Origin: a bacterium
Lineage (GTDB): Bacteria > Orphanbacterota > Orphanbacteria > Orphanbacterales > Orphanbacteraceae
Reading direction: 5' to 3'
Length of the DNA: 64,000 nt
NCBI GenBank assembly: GCA_025782575.1
Contig: JALGYY010000028.1
Span: 90,247-154,246 of the forward strand
A model generated the notes under the pieces. The model was not told where the DNA came from, did no database searches, and saw only the letters and a program-made list of their open reading frames with translations. The position numbers and the translations under genes were made by a program. This document shows positions 27,720-35,614 of this stretch, piece by piece; the stretch's first letter is position 1, and every line of letters starts with the position of its first letter.

Positions 27720-29591
27720 ATGATGGGGGAGCGGGTTAATCGCGAATGGCTCAAGAGCAATTTCCCTTGCCACGCTGCGTGTCCGGTAGGGACCGAAGCG
27801 GGACGGTATGTCGCTCTCATCGCGGAAGGACGATACCGGGAGGCGTACGCCGTCGCCCGCCGCCCCAATCCGCTGGCGTCCATATGCGGCCGTATCTGCT
27901 CTGCTCCGTGTGAGAGCGTCTGCCGGCGGAGCGAGGTCGATTCGCCGGTAGCGATTCGAGCGCTGAAGCGGTTCATCACCGAACGGTTCGGGGTGGAAAG
28001 CATGATCGACCTGGAGGTTCTTCGCGAGATTTATGGAAAGCGCGGGGTGCAGCATCCAGACGACAGAGTCGCCGTCATCGGAGCCGGCCCCGCAGGACTT
28101 TCCGCCGCCCATGACCTTGCCTTGCGCGGTTATCCTGTCACTCTTTTTGAAGCCCAACCGGTTGCCGGAGGCATGCTCCGGCTCGGCATTCCCGAGTACC
28201 GCCTCCCTAGAGAGCTTATCAAACTCGAGGTCAACGCGATTCTCTCCCTCGGCGTCGATCTGCTCGTCGGTCAGCGGCTCGGGCGCGACTTTTCCATCAG
28301 CAGTCTTCGGGAGCAGGGTTATAAGGCGATCTTTCTCGCAGTGGGCGCGCAACGCAGCCGGGACCTCCAGCTACCAGGTGTCGACCTGGACGGTGTCATG
28401 AAGGGTGTCGAATTTCTTCTGAATGCCAATATGGGCTACCGGGTGGAACTGGGGGATAAGGTCGTCATCCTCGGCGGAGGCAATGTCGCCATTGATGTAG
28501 CTCGTATGGCGTTACGCTCCAATCTACCGGAGGACGCGATCAATCCCAGTATCAACATCGTAACGGCGCTCGACGTCGCCCGTTCGGCCGTTCGATTCGG
28601 CGCCAAGGAGATTCACGTCGTCTGTCTCGAGTCACAGGAGGAAATGCCGGCGGCTCCGGAAGAGATCGAAGAAGCAGGTCGCGAGGGAATCATCTTTCAT
28701 CATCGCCGTGGTCCGTCTCGCATCCTGGGGCAGAATGGCCGCGTCACCGGTCTCGAGACAGTAGAATGCGTTTCTGTCTTCGACCAGCATGGCAAGTTCA
28801 ATCCCCGTTTCGCGGAAGGGAGCGAGCTTTCCATGGCCGCTGACACCGTTATCATGGCGATCGGACAGGTCGCCGATCTCTCATTCCTGGAACCGGATGA
28901 CGGGATCGAGATCACCCCCATGAAGACGATCGGCATAAACCACGAGACATTGGCGACGAGTGCTCCCGGGGTCTATGCGGGTGGCGACGCCGCTTTCGGG
29001 CCGCGGATCGCCATCGAAGCTGTTGCCGACGGTCGCCGTGCCGCAACCTCAATTCATGAGTATCTGCGAGGATCGACTGAGCCGGCAGAGGCGGTGGAGG
29101 TCATTCTGCGGCCCCTTCCAGGGTTCAAGCGCGAACTCGACTATGAGGCCCTCCCCCGGCAGAACCCTCCGAAGCTCCCTATCGCCCGGAGAGTCGGCAT
29201 CGCCGAGGTGGAGCAATGTTACACCGAGGAAACGGCGCGACGCGAAGCCTCACGCTGCTTCCGCTGCTGGATCAACACCACTTTCCGCGAAGATTTCGTG
29301 ACGGGAAGCGAGTGCATCCTATGCGGGGGGTGTGCTGACGTTTGCCCGGAAGACTGCATCGAGTTCGTCCCGGTTTCGGAAGTGTCTGCGGATCCTCTCT
29401 TGCTGGAGGATGCCGTCGCGGAATTCGGAGAAGCTGCGAATTCGCTCTTCGAGGAGAACGCTGTCGGCACGGTTCTAGTCAAGGACGAGACGGCGTGCAT
29501 TCGATGCGGCCTCTGTGCCGCACGTTGTCCGGCCTCGATCATCACAATGGAGGAGTTTATTCTGGAGGATCGATCGTATGGAACCGCATGA
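27720..29591 (+). CDS. GltD-like FAD/NAD(P)-binding oxidoreductase with two 4Fe-4S ferredoxin motifs
   Basis: 623 residues. N-terminal Cys-rich helical domain (FPCHAACPVGTE ... SICGRICSAPCESVCRR), as in glutamate synthase small subunit GltD and dihydropyrimidine dehydrogenase, expected to hold two 4Fe-4S clusters. FAD-binding GAGPAGLSAAHDLALRG near 121 and NAD(P)-binding ILGGGNVAIDVARMALR near 250, then the FAD-contact YAGGDAAFGPRIAIEAVADG near 420. Unlike plain GltD it continues into a bacterial ferredoxin domain: CILCGGCADVCPEDC near 530 and CIRCGLCAARCPASI near 592. No signal peptide, so it acts in the cytoplasm. No glutamate synthase large subunit is nearby; its stop overlaps the Rieske start, pointing to a role with the bc-type complex, linking NAD(P)H to quinone or cytochrome b. 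Confidence 0.85.
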   Translation: MMGERVNREWLKSNFPCHAACPVGTEAGRYVALIAEGRYREAYAVARRPNPLASICGRICSAPCESVCRRSEVDSPVAIRALKRFITERFGVESMIDLEVLREIYGKRGVQHPDDRVAVIGAGPAGLSAAHDLALRGYPVTLFEAQPVAGGMLRLGIPEYRLPRELIKLEVNAILSLGVDLLVGQRLGRDFSISSLREQGYKAIFLAVGAQRSRDLQLPGVDLDGVMKGVEFLLNANMGYRVELGDKVVILGGGNVAIDVARMALRSNLPEDAINPSINIVTALDVARSAVRFGAKEIHVVCLESQEEMPAAPEEIEEAGREGIIFHHRRGPSRILGQNGRVTGLETVECVSVFDQHGKFNPRFAEGSELSMAADTVIMAIGQVADLSFLEPDDGIEITPMKTIGINHETLATSAPGVYAGGDAAFGPRIAIEAVADGRRAATSIHEYLRGSTEPAEAVEVILRPLPGFKRELDYEALPRQNPPKLPIARRVGIAEVEQCYTEETARREASRCFRCWINTTFREDFVTGSECILCGGCADVCPEDCIEFVPVSEVSADPLLLEDAVAEFGEAANSLFEENAVGTVLVKDETACIRCGLCAARCPASIITMEEFILEDRSYGTA

Positions 29592-30057
29592 AGATAAGAA
29601 CAAAGGCGATCTTTCGCGACGGAAGTTCTTCCAGACGGCGGGAATCACGGCTTGCGCGCTTGTCTCAGGGGGAGCATCGATCCTGGGATTTGATTTCCTT
29701 CGCCCCCGCGTGCTCTTTGAACTTCCGACCAAGTTCACCCTTACTCGCCCTGATGCCATCGAAGTCGGATCGGTCATAACGGACGAGCCGCACCACGTCT
29801 ATGTGGCCCGCTCTTCCCATGGTTTTCGAGCCCTCTCTTCTGTATGCACACACCTCGGTTGCATTACGCGCTACAGCCCGGATGAGGGGATCATCGCGTG
29901 CCCCTGCCACGGCAGCAAATTCGCGCTCGACGGGGAAGTGATCGCCGGTCCGGCGCCTCGGCCGCTCCCCTGTCTCCAACTGGATCTCTCCCCGAGCGGG
30001 TTGATAGTCGTGGATACATCGATCGAAGTGCCGCAGGAAACGGTATTCAAGCTCTAA
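29578..30057 (+). CDS. Rieske 2Fe-2S protein of a bc-type complex
   Basis: 159 residues from the ATG at 29578, inside the end of the oxidoreductase gene, with GGAGG upstream. An N-terminal twin-arginine-like motif [10 protein letters not shown] (13-22) and a hydrophobic anchor follow, as in bc1/b6f Rieske subunits. Cluster ligands are C90-T-H92-L-G-C95 and C108-P-C110-H111-G-S: two Cys, two His, and the structural disulfide Cys. The Ser after HG and Tyr-like environment that raise potential are only partly seen (CHGSK). It takes one electron from quinol and passes it to the c-type cytochromes. Confidence 0.93.
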   Translation: MEPHEDKNKGDLSRRKFFQTAGITACALVSGGASILGFDFLRPRVLFELPTKFTLTRPDAIEVGSVITDEPHHVYVARSSHGFRALSSVCTHLGCITRYSPDEGIIACPCHGSKFALDGEVIAGPAPRPLPCLQLDLSPSGLIVVDTSIEVPQETVFKL

Positions 30058-30067
30058 GGAGCATGAT

Positions 30068-30799
30068 GTGAAATTGGAAAAAATGATCACAGGTAGCCGC
30101 GTGTGGCGCTCGATCGTACGCCACGGGGTGGAGCCGACGAACAGGAATCGTGTTCTGACAGTAGTTCAGAATGTTTTCCTTCACCTTCATTCCGCCAAGG
30201 TGCGTCGAAGAAATCTGGAGTTCTCCAGCACATACTATCTCGGGGCCGTCTCGCTGATCCTCTTCGCGATTCTTGTCGGTACCGGGATCGTTCTGATGAT
30301 TTACTATCACCCTTCTGTACCACAAGCCTACAATGACATGAAGGAACTCAAGTTCGTCGTAGGCAGCGGTATGTTCCTTCGCAATATGCACAGGTGGGCT
30401 GCTCACGGTATGGTGATCGTCGTCTTCCTCCACCTTCTTCGTGTTTTCTATCACAGAGCGTACAAACCGCCGCGGGAGTTCAACTGGGTTGTCGGCATTG
30501 TCCTGCTGCTCATGACTCTGCTCCTCAGCTATACCGGCTATCTTCTTCCGTGGGATCAGCTCGCGTTCTGGGCGGTATCGGTCGGCACGAACATGGTGAA
30601 AGCTGTGCCCGTACTCGGGGACAGGATCCGCTATCTCCTTCTCGGAGGGAACGTCGTCGGGGAGAGCGCGCTTCTTCGTTTCTATGTGCTTCATTGCGTG
30701 ATCCTTCCCCTTGCGCTCACTATCGGAGTGGGGGTTCATCTCTGGCGCGTACGGAAGGATGGTAGCGTGGCCGGATCGTCCGGGAGGAAGCGAGGATGA
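30068..30799 (+). CDS. Cytochrome b6-like subunit (N-terminal half of cytochrome b)
   Basis: 243 residues, GTG start. Four membrane helices. Heme ligand histidines are H108 and H122 ([18 protein letters not shown]) and H209 and H224 ([22 protein letters not shown]). The 14 and 15 residue separations are those of b6f rather than the 13/14 of bc1. The Cys that anchors heme c(n) in b6 (FYCLGG) is replaced: here the sequence is TYYLGAV with Tyr57. So a covalent third heme is not expected. [14 protein letters not shown] forms part of the quinol site. It overlaps the next gene by 4 bases. Confidence 0.92.
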   Translation: MKLEKMITGSRVWRSIVRHGVEPTNRNRVLTVVQNVFLHLHSAKVRRRNLEFSSTYYLGAVSLILFAILVGTGIVLMIYYHPSVPQAYNDMKELKFVVGSGMFLRNMHRWAAHGMVIVVFLHLLRVFYHRAYKPPREFNWVVGIVLLLMTLLLSYTGYLLPWDQLAFWAVSVGTNMVKAVPVLGDRIRYLLLGGNVVGESALLRFYVLHCVILPLALTIGVGVHLWRVRKDGSVAGSSGRKRG

Positions 30800-31509
30800 G
30801 AAAGGAACCGTCATCGAGCCAGGAACTCCGGAAGTCTGACGATGCAAGAGGGATGCCGCGCCGGATCGCACTCGTCCGGCGGGAAGCCCCCGCCCAATTG
30901 CTCGAAGATCGGAGCGAACTCGTCACGACCGCACCGCACCTGCTGCTCCGTGAGGTCATCGTCTTCCAGATATGCGTGATCGTTCTCGCGATCGTCTCGA
31001 TATTATTTGACGCTCCTCTCGAGGGTATCGCCGATCCCGAACACACGCCGAACCCGGCGAAAGCCCCGTGGTATTTCCTCGGACTTCAAGAGCTGCTCCA
31101 CTACTTCCCCCCCATCGTTGCCGGAGTGCTGATTCCCGGTCTCGTCGTCCTCGCAATAGGTGTGATGCCCTACTTCCGGGTGAACTGGGAGTCAACAGGG
31201 CTCTACGAGCAACCGTGGAAGAAAACCATTGCCCTGGTAAGTGGTATCGTCGCCGTCTCCGTGGTGATCTTCGTCATATTCCACACCTGGGTGGTGCTCG
31301 TGCCCACGCTGGTTATTTATGGGTTGATGATTCTGCCCGGCCTCCCGTTCTGCCCCGCTCGCTTGAGGGGCGTTCTCGGACGTGTTCACCTGGCCGATTG
31401 GATCATGACCTGGTTCGTCATCGTTGCAATTCTCCTGACGTTGACGGGTGTTTTCTTCCGTGGCCCCGGATGGAGCTTTGTCTGGCCGTGGCAGGGAGGT
31501 ACCCAGTGA
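30796..31509 (+). CDS. Cytochrome b subunit IV-like (C-terminal half of cytochrome b)
   Basis: 237 residues. A polar N-terminus of about 45 residues is followed by four hydrophobic helices, one more than plant subunit IV. The quinol-site motif PEWY is changed to [14 protein letters not shown] ([12 protein letters not shown]), so the conserved Glu is absent. The split of cytochrome b into two chains fits b6f-type and many menaquinone-linked complexes. The stop overlaps the ATG of the octaheme cytochrome gene (ATGA-type overlap), implying tight co-translation. Confidence 0.88.
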   Translation: MRKEPSSSQELRKSDDARGMPRRIALVRREAPAQLLEDRSELVTTAPHLLLREVIVFQICVIVLAIVSILFDAPLEGIADPEHTPNPAKAPWYFLGLQELLHYFPPIVAGVLIPGLVVLAIGVMPYFRVNWESTGLYEQPWKKTIALVSGIVAVSVVIFVIFHTWVVLVPTLVIYGLMILPGLPFCPARLRGVLGRVHLADWIMTWFVIVAILLTLTGVFFRGPGWSFVWPWQGGTQ

Positions 31510-33506
31510 TGAGGAACGACGGGGGTGGTCTCGATCGGATCTGGTTCTGGTTCGCGGCGATGAGCTTTGTCTTCCTGGTGGTGCTCGCCATCTCTCCCAT
31601 CAAAGATTATTTTCGAGAGTATCGGAAGTATCAGATTGACTATCGGGATCAATTACTCGAACGAGCCGGCACATCGAGGGAGCTTCGCGACGCCAATCGT
31701 GAGGGTGTGCGAATTCGACAGATCTGGAATCCTGACTATCCCAACCGCGTCGACCGATGCACCTCGTGCCATCTGGGTGTCGAAAACCCAGGCATGGCGG
31801 ATGCATCTCCGCCGCTTCGCACTCACCCGATGACGCCGCACACGCCAGAGCAATTCGCATCCTTTGGCTGTGTCACATGTCATCGCGGTCAGGGGCGTGC
31901 AACGACAATGATGGATGCACATGGGCTCGCTTCCGACTGGGCGACACCCATGCTTCCGCTCCGTTATACGGAAGCTTCCTGCGGCACCTGCCATATGGAC
32001 GAGGAAGTGCCCGAAGCAAACCTTCTCTCTCGAGGCCGGACGTTAATGGCGGAACTCGGGTGCTATGCGTGCCACGAGGTCGATGGACATGAGGCGTGGG
32101 AAAGTGACGCCCCCGATCTGGACGGTCTGTCCCGAAAGACGTCTCCCGAGTGGCTGAGAACATGGATTGCTGACCCGCAGAGCGTCCGTCCGACAACGAA
32201 AATGCCATACATCCAACTCGGGCAGAGCGAAATCGATTCTCTCGTCGCGTTCCTCTGGACGCGGCCGGCCGGTGAAGACGATTTTCTGCAGGACGAGGAA
32301 AACCCGGCCGGCGATCCTGACCGGGGGGAGACGCTGTTTCGGGAATCACGATGCATCTCCTGTCACACCGTTGATGGTCGAGGAAACGGAAGCGCGGCGG
32401 AGCTTTCCGGCATCGCTTCCAAGGTCAACAGGCGCTGGCTCATAGAATACCTCGAAAACCCGCACGCGCTTCAGCCGGAAACCAAGATGCCGCGCTACTA
32501 TTTCACGCGGCAGGATCTCCTCGATCTAAGCCAATATTTGATGGACGAACTCTGGGATCCGGAAGCACCTCCTCCTGTAGAGCAAGCATTCCGCCCGCCC
32601 CAGAAGATGGTGGAAGGGGGGATGCGCACCTTCCGGAAATACGGGTGCTCCGGTTGCCATCAGATCTCCGGATTGACCGATCGATCGAGGATCGGTCCTG
32701 AACTGACCGGTATCGGCCGAAAGCCTGTGGATCAGCTTGACTTCGGACGGCGCGACGATCTTCCGCGAACGCTTCACGACTGGATCGGGGCGAAGGTCTC
32801 GAGTCCTCGATCATTTCGGGATGGTCTCAAGATGCCGCAGTTCATACTGGAGGGGGAGGATCTGACTGCTGTGATTACTGCGCTCCTCTCGAACACGGGG
32901 GAAGTCATCCCCGAGGAATACCGGGTAGAGAGGGTGATCGCGAACTATGATCCTCCCGGTCGTTTCGGTGAGCTGGTCGATCGCTACCGGTGTCTCTCCT
33001 GCCATGAGGTGGAGGGTGTCGGGGGGGACATCTCGACCGCACCACTTACTGTCGAGGGAAGCCGCGTCCAGGAATCGTGGCTGAAGAATTACCTTCTCCG
33101 ACCTTCGACGATTCGTCCGATCCTGACGGATCGCATGATTCCTCTCCGGATGCCTGAGGAAGACGCGGCATTCCTCGCGAATTTCATGCAGAACGTCTAT
33201 GTGGATGACGACATCCCCGCCCGCCTCTTTTCAGAAGAACCCGATCCTGCGAATGTTCGCCGGGGTAGTCACCTCTTCTACGAGAGGTACGGTTGCCAGG
33301 CGTGTCACATGATCGATGGGCGAGGTGGCTATTTCGGGCCACTCCTCGATGAAGCGGGGGTTCGTCTGAAGCCGGGATGGGTCTACTGGTGGGTTCTCGG
33401 CTCACAGAGATGGCGCGACGATGTCCGGTGCCCCGACTACGGAGTACCAGATAGAGACGCCTTGGATCTTGCGGCCTTCATTTCATCACTAGGGAGAACC
33501 CCATGA
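31509..33506 (+). CDS. Membrane-anchored octaheme cytochrome c
   Basis: 665 residues from the ATG at 31509 that overlaps the previous stop; a much longer open frame upstream is a shadow of the cytochrome b gene. One N-terminal membrane helix (FWFAAMSFVFLVVLAI). Eight CxxCH motifs: residues 84, 121, 158, 185, 282, 380, 495 and 596. The first three form a compact triheme region with extra His residues; the last five look like repeated class I cytochrome c modules, several with a likely Met ligand (TKMPYIQL, TKMPRYYF, LKMPQFIL). The protein would replace cytochrome c1/f and act as a long electron wire from the Rieske protein into the periplasm. It overlaps the monoheme gene by 4 bases. Confidence 0.9.
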   Translation: MRNDGGGLDRIWFWFAAMSFVFLVVLAISPIKDYFREYRKYQIDYRDQLLERAGTSRELRDANREGVRIRQIWNPDYPNRVDRCTSCHLGVENPGMADASPPLRTHPMTPHTPEQFASFGCVTCHRGQGRATTMMDAHGLASDWATPMLPLRYTEASCGTCHMDEEVPEANLLSRGRTLMAELGCYACHEVDGHEAWESDAPDLDGLSRKTSPEWLRTWIADPQSVRPTTKMPYIQLGQSEIDSLVAFLWTRPAGEDDFLQDEENPAGDPDRGETLFRESRCISCHTVDGRGNGSAAELSGIASKVNRRWLIEYLENPHALQPETKMPRYYFTRQDLLDLSQYLMDELWDPEAPPPVEQAFRPPQKMVEGGMRTFRKYGCSGCHQISGLTDRSRIGPELTGIGRKPVDQLDFGRRDDLPRTLHDWIGAKVSSPRSFRDGLKMPQFILEGEDLTAVITALLSNTGEVIPEEYRVERVIANYDPPGRFGELVDRYRCLSCHEVEGVGGDISTAPLTVEGSRVQESWLKNYLLRPSTIRPILTDRMIPLRMPEEDAAFLANFMQNVYVDDDIPARLFSEEPDPANVRRGSHLFYERYGCQACHMIDGRGGYFGPLLDEAGVRLKPGWVYWWVLGSQRWRDDVRCPDYGVPDRDALDLAAFISSLGRTP

Positions 33507-33991
33507 GGAAGACCACCAGGATCCTCGTCTATCTCGCTGTCGGGTTCGGTTTTGTGTTGGCCTGGCTCCCGGCAGGACGAAGTCTTCTCTTCGGAAGCGA
33601 TCCGACAGACATAGACATGAACGACTCTCTTCAGACTGAAGACATTATTACGGATGATGCCTGGAGAACGCCCATTCCGGACTTAGGTTACCGCGAGCGG
33701 GAAGGCCGGGCTCTCTTTCGCCACTATTGTGCCCTGTGCCACGGGCAGAGCGGCGAGGGGGACGGGTTCAACGCCTACAACCTCGATCCTAAGCCGCGTG
33801 ATCTCTCCGACCATGAGTTCCAGACGGCACAAACAGACGAGGACCTTGCGGAAGTCATCGGGGGTGGTGGTGGCGATGCCGGTCTCTCGAACGCCATGCC
33901 CCCTTGGGGAAAGGTCCTTGGTGAGCGGAAGATCGGCTATGTCATCGCCTACTTGAGGACGCTGGCGGACTCGTTGCCGGAGACCGACTAG
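33503..33991 (+). CDS. Monoheme class I cytochrome c
   Basis: 162 residues. N-terminal hydrophobic segment (ILVYLAVGFGFVLAWLP) acts as signal or anchor. One heme motif CALCH in ALFRHYCALCHGQSGEGDG and a likely Met ligand in NAMPPWGKVLG, then YVIAYLRTL, the standard last helix of class I cytochromes. It probably carries electrons away from, or to, the octaheme subunit. Last gene of the electron-transfer operon. Confidence 0.9.
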   Translation: MRKTTRILVYLAVGFGFVLAWLPAGRSLLFGSDPTDIDMNDSLQTEDIITDDAWRTPIPDLGYREREGRALFRHYCALCHGQSGEGDGFNAYNLDPKPRDLSDHEFQTAQTDEDLAEVIGGGGGDAGLSNAMPPWGKVLGERKIGYVIAYLRTLADSLPETD

Positions 33992-34059
33992 AGAAGAGGA
34001 ACCGCGAAAACGGAGCCTCAGCCGACTGAATATTCTAATGGAACGCCTGTCGTTCGTGG

Positions 34060-34089
34060 TTGACAGATACTATACTGGGGTATTATATT
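34060..34089 (+). promoter_or_regulatory. Sigma-70 promoter of the nickel/cobalt efflux operon
   Basis: TTGACA at 34060-34065 is a perfect -35 box. TATATT at 34084-34089 is a near-perfect -10 box, 18 bases apart. Transcription would begin near 34096, about 30 bases before the repressor ATG. It is the best promoter in the window. Confidence 0.75.
34072..34083. promoter_or_regulatory. Probable RcnR/CsoR-family operator
   Basis: ATAC-TGGG-GTAT: an inverted repeat around a G-tract. It resembles the short A/T-flanked G/C-tract sites bound by RcnR, DmeR and CsoR-type repressors. It lies wholly in the spacer between the -35 and -10 boxes, so a bound repressor would block the polymerase; the gene directly downstream encodes such a repressor. 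Confidence 0.6.
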
Positions 34090-34126
34090 ATCCCGTGCAT
34101 GCAGGCTATCCAAAGGGGAAAGACAA

Positions 34127-34405
34127 ATGGCACACCTCATTCGCGACAAGAAGAAGCTTCTCAATCGAGTACATCGAATTCGGGGCCAGCTCGATGCCAT
34201 TGAGCGAGATCTGGAAGAAGGGCGCGACTGCACATCGACACTGCAGACGATCGCGGCCTGCCGTGGAGCGATGAACGGCCTCATGTCGCAGGTACTGGAA
34301 GGGCACATCCGGTTCCACGTAGTAGATCCGGACTTGAAGCCCACTTCTGAGCAGGCAAAAGCCGCACAGGAATTGATCGACGTGATCCGGACCTACCTGA
34401 GGTAG
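34127..34405 (+). CDS. rcnR: RcnR-type Ni/Co-sensing repressor (CsoR/RcnR/FrmR family)
   Basis: 92 residues, an all-helical family that binds DNA as a tetramer. The N-terminus MAHLIRDKKKL matches RcnR (MSHTIRDKQKL). All four nickel/cobalt ligand positions of E. coli RcnR are conserved: His3, Cys35, His60 and His64. FrmR (formaldehyde) and CsoR (copper) lack this full set, so a Ni(II)/Co(II) sensor is the best reading. When the metal binds, DNA is released and the downstream efflux genes are expressed. SD AAAGGGGAAAGA precedes the ATG. Starts the operon; the next gene follows within 7 bases. Confidence 0.85.
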   Translation: MAHLIRDKKKLLNRVHRIRGQLDAIERDLEEGRDCTSTLQTIAACRGAMNGLMSQVLEGHIRFHVVDPDLKPTSEQAKAAQELIDVIRTYLR

Positions 34406-34411
34406 TTGAAT

Positions 34412-35614
34412 ATGAAGCACTGCATTTGGTTCGCAATCGCAATCGCCACAGCCCTGCCGGCTGAGGCCAACGAAGGACGATTCTCTGAGGAGCGGTTCCT
34501 GGCGCCGTTAACAGAGGGGCACCCGGCGATCGTAGCGCTCACGGAGCGCCTTGCGGGCGCGGAGGGTGAGCGACGGGAGGCAAGGGTGATGAACCCGGAG
34601 TTCGGATTTGACCGAGAGGCGCCGGACGGAGCGGCCAATCAGTCAGTTTTCCGGTTGAGCTGGAAGCCGCCGTTGGATGGACGTAGCGGGTTGCGGAAGC
34701 GTGCGGCAGACGCCGGTGTGCGTGCGGCCACAAGTGAGTTCGACTGGGCAAAGTTGCAATTACGGGAAGAGCTTCGAAGCGCATACGCCGAGTGGGCGCA
34801 GGCGGCAGAGCGGCGCGATCTCTTGTCCGCGCATGTGACCGTGATGAAGCGGTTAGCCGAGCGGGCAAGAGTGCGGGCGGAAACCGGGGAAGAGTCGGGG
34901 CTCGGTGCGCGGAGGCTCGCGCTTGCCGCTACCGAGGTGCAGAGCAAATTCGCTCAGGCCGAAGCAATGTTCGTTCTCGGAGAAGCAAAAGTACGGGTTG
35001 TTTACCCGGAGCTCCGACAGGGCGTTCAGCCGATTCGGCCTGCACTGCCTGTGGTGCCACCGAAACTAGACTGGTCGAATCGGCCGGACATTGAAGTGAG
35101 GCGTTTCGAAGTGCAACAAGCGGAGTTGAAGAAGCGGTTGAGTGGCCGATATTTGGAATTTCCAGAGCTCACCGCGGGATGGACTCGTTTTGACGAGGCA
35201 CCCGGCATAGTTGAAGGTCCCGTGCTCGGAGTGAGCTGGAGTGTACCGATTTTTGATCGTAATCAGGGTAGACGCCAACAGGACGCTCGAAAAGTAGTTA
35301 TCGCTGAGGCCAGACTCGAGCTTGCAATCGCTACAGCGCAGGCAGAGTTGGAAGCGGCGCATGGCGCCTACGCGCTGCTCCGGGCGGCGGCCACCGAGGT
35401 GACGACCGTTACGGAAGACGCAGACGGACTTGTGGAGAGCGCAACGGCCTCTTTTCAGGTCGGTGAGAACACGCTGACGGATCTGATGGAGACACTTCGC
35501 TCCGTTCTAAGCAGTCAGATTACTGCAATGGAACTTCACTACAACGCACTTGAGGCGCACCGTCACTTGGAACTGAGCGCGGGAAGGTCTCTGAGTACCG
35601 GAGGTATGGAATGA
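34412..35614 (+). CDS. TolC/CzcC-type outer-membrane efflux protein
   Basis: 400 residues from the ATG at 34412, with GAGGT 8 bases upstream; an in-frame TTG at 34406 has no such spacing. Signal peptide ends in ALPAEAN. The mature chain is rich in long Ala/Glu/Arg helices, with the duplicated helix-strand pattern of TolC proteins (for example GVSWSVPIFDRNQGRRQ near 270, the usual strand before the second helical hairpin). It forms the trimeric outer channel for the pump. Overlaps the adaptor gene by 4 bases. Confidence 0.85.
   Translation: MKHCIWFAIAIATALPAEANEGRFSEERFLAPLTEGHPAIVALTERLAGAEGERREARVMNPEFGFDREAPDGAANQSVFRLSWKPPLDGRSGLRKRAADAGVRAATSEFDWAKLQLREELRSAYAEWAQAAERRDLLSAHVTVMKRLAERARVRAETGEESGLGARRLALAATEVQSKFAQAEAMFVLGEAKVRVVYPELRQGVQPIRPALPVVPPKLDWSNRPDIEVRRFEVQQAELKKRLSGRYLEFPELTAGWTRFDEAPGIVEGPVLGVSWSVPIFDRNQGRRQQDARKVVIAEARLELAIATAQAELEAAHGAYALLRAAATEVTTVTEDADGLVESATASFQVGENTLTDLMETLRSVLSSQITAMELHYNALEAHRHLELSAGRSLSTGGME

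Noticed and set aside
27720..29591. Glutamate synthase small subunit (gltD)
   Set aside because: No large subunit nearby, extra ferredoxin domain, and overlap with a Rieske gene point to a respiratory role.
31068..31508. Extended N-terminus of the octaheme cytochrome
   Set aside because: The extra 147 residues are an out-of-frame reading of the cytochrome b subunit gene; the ATG at 31509 is coupled to its stop.
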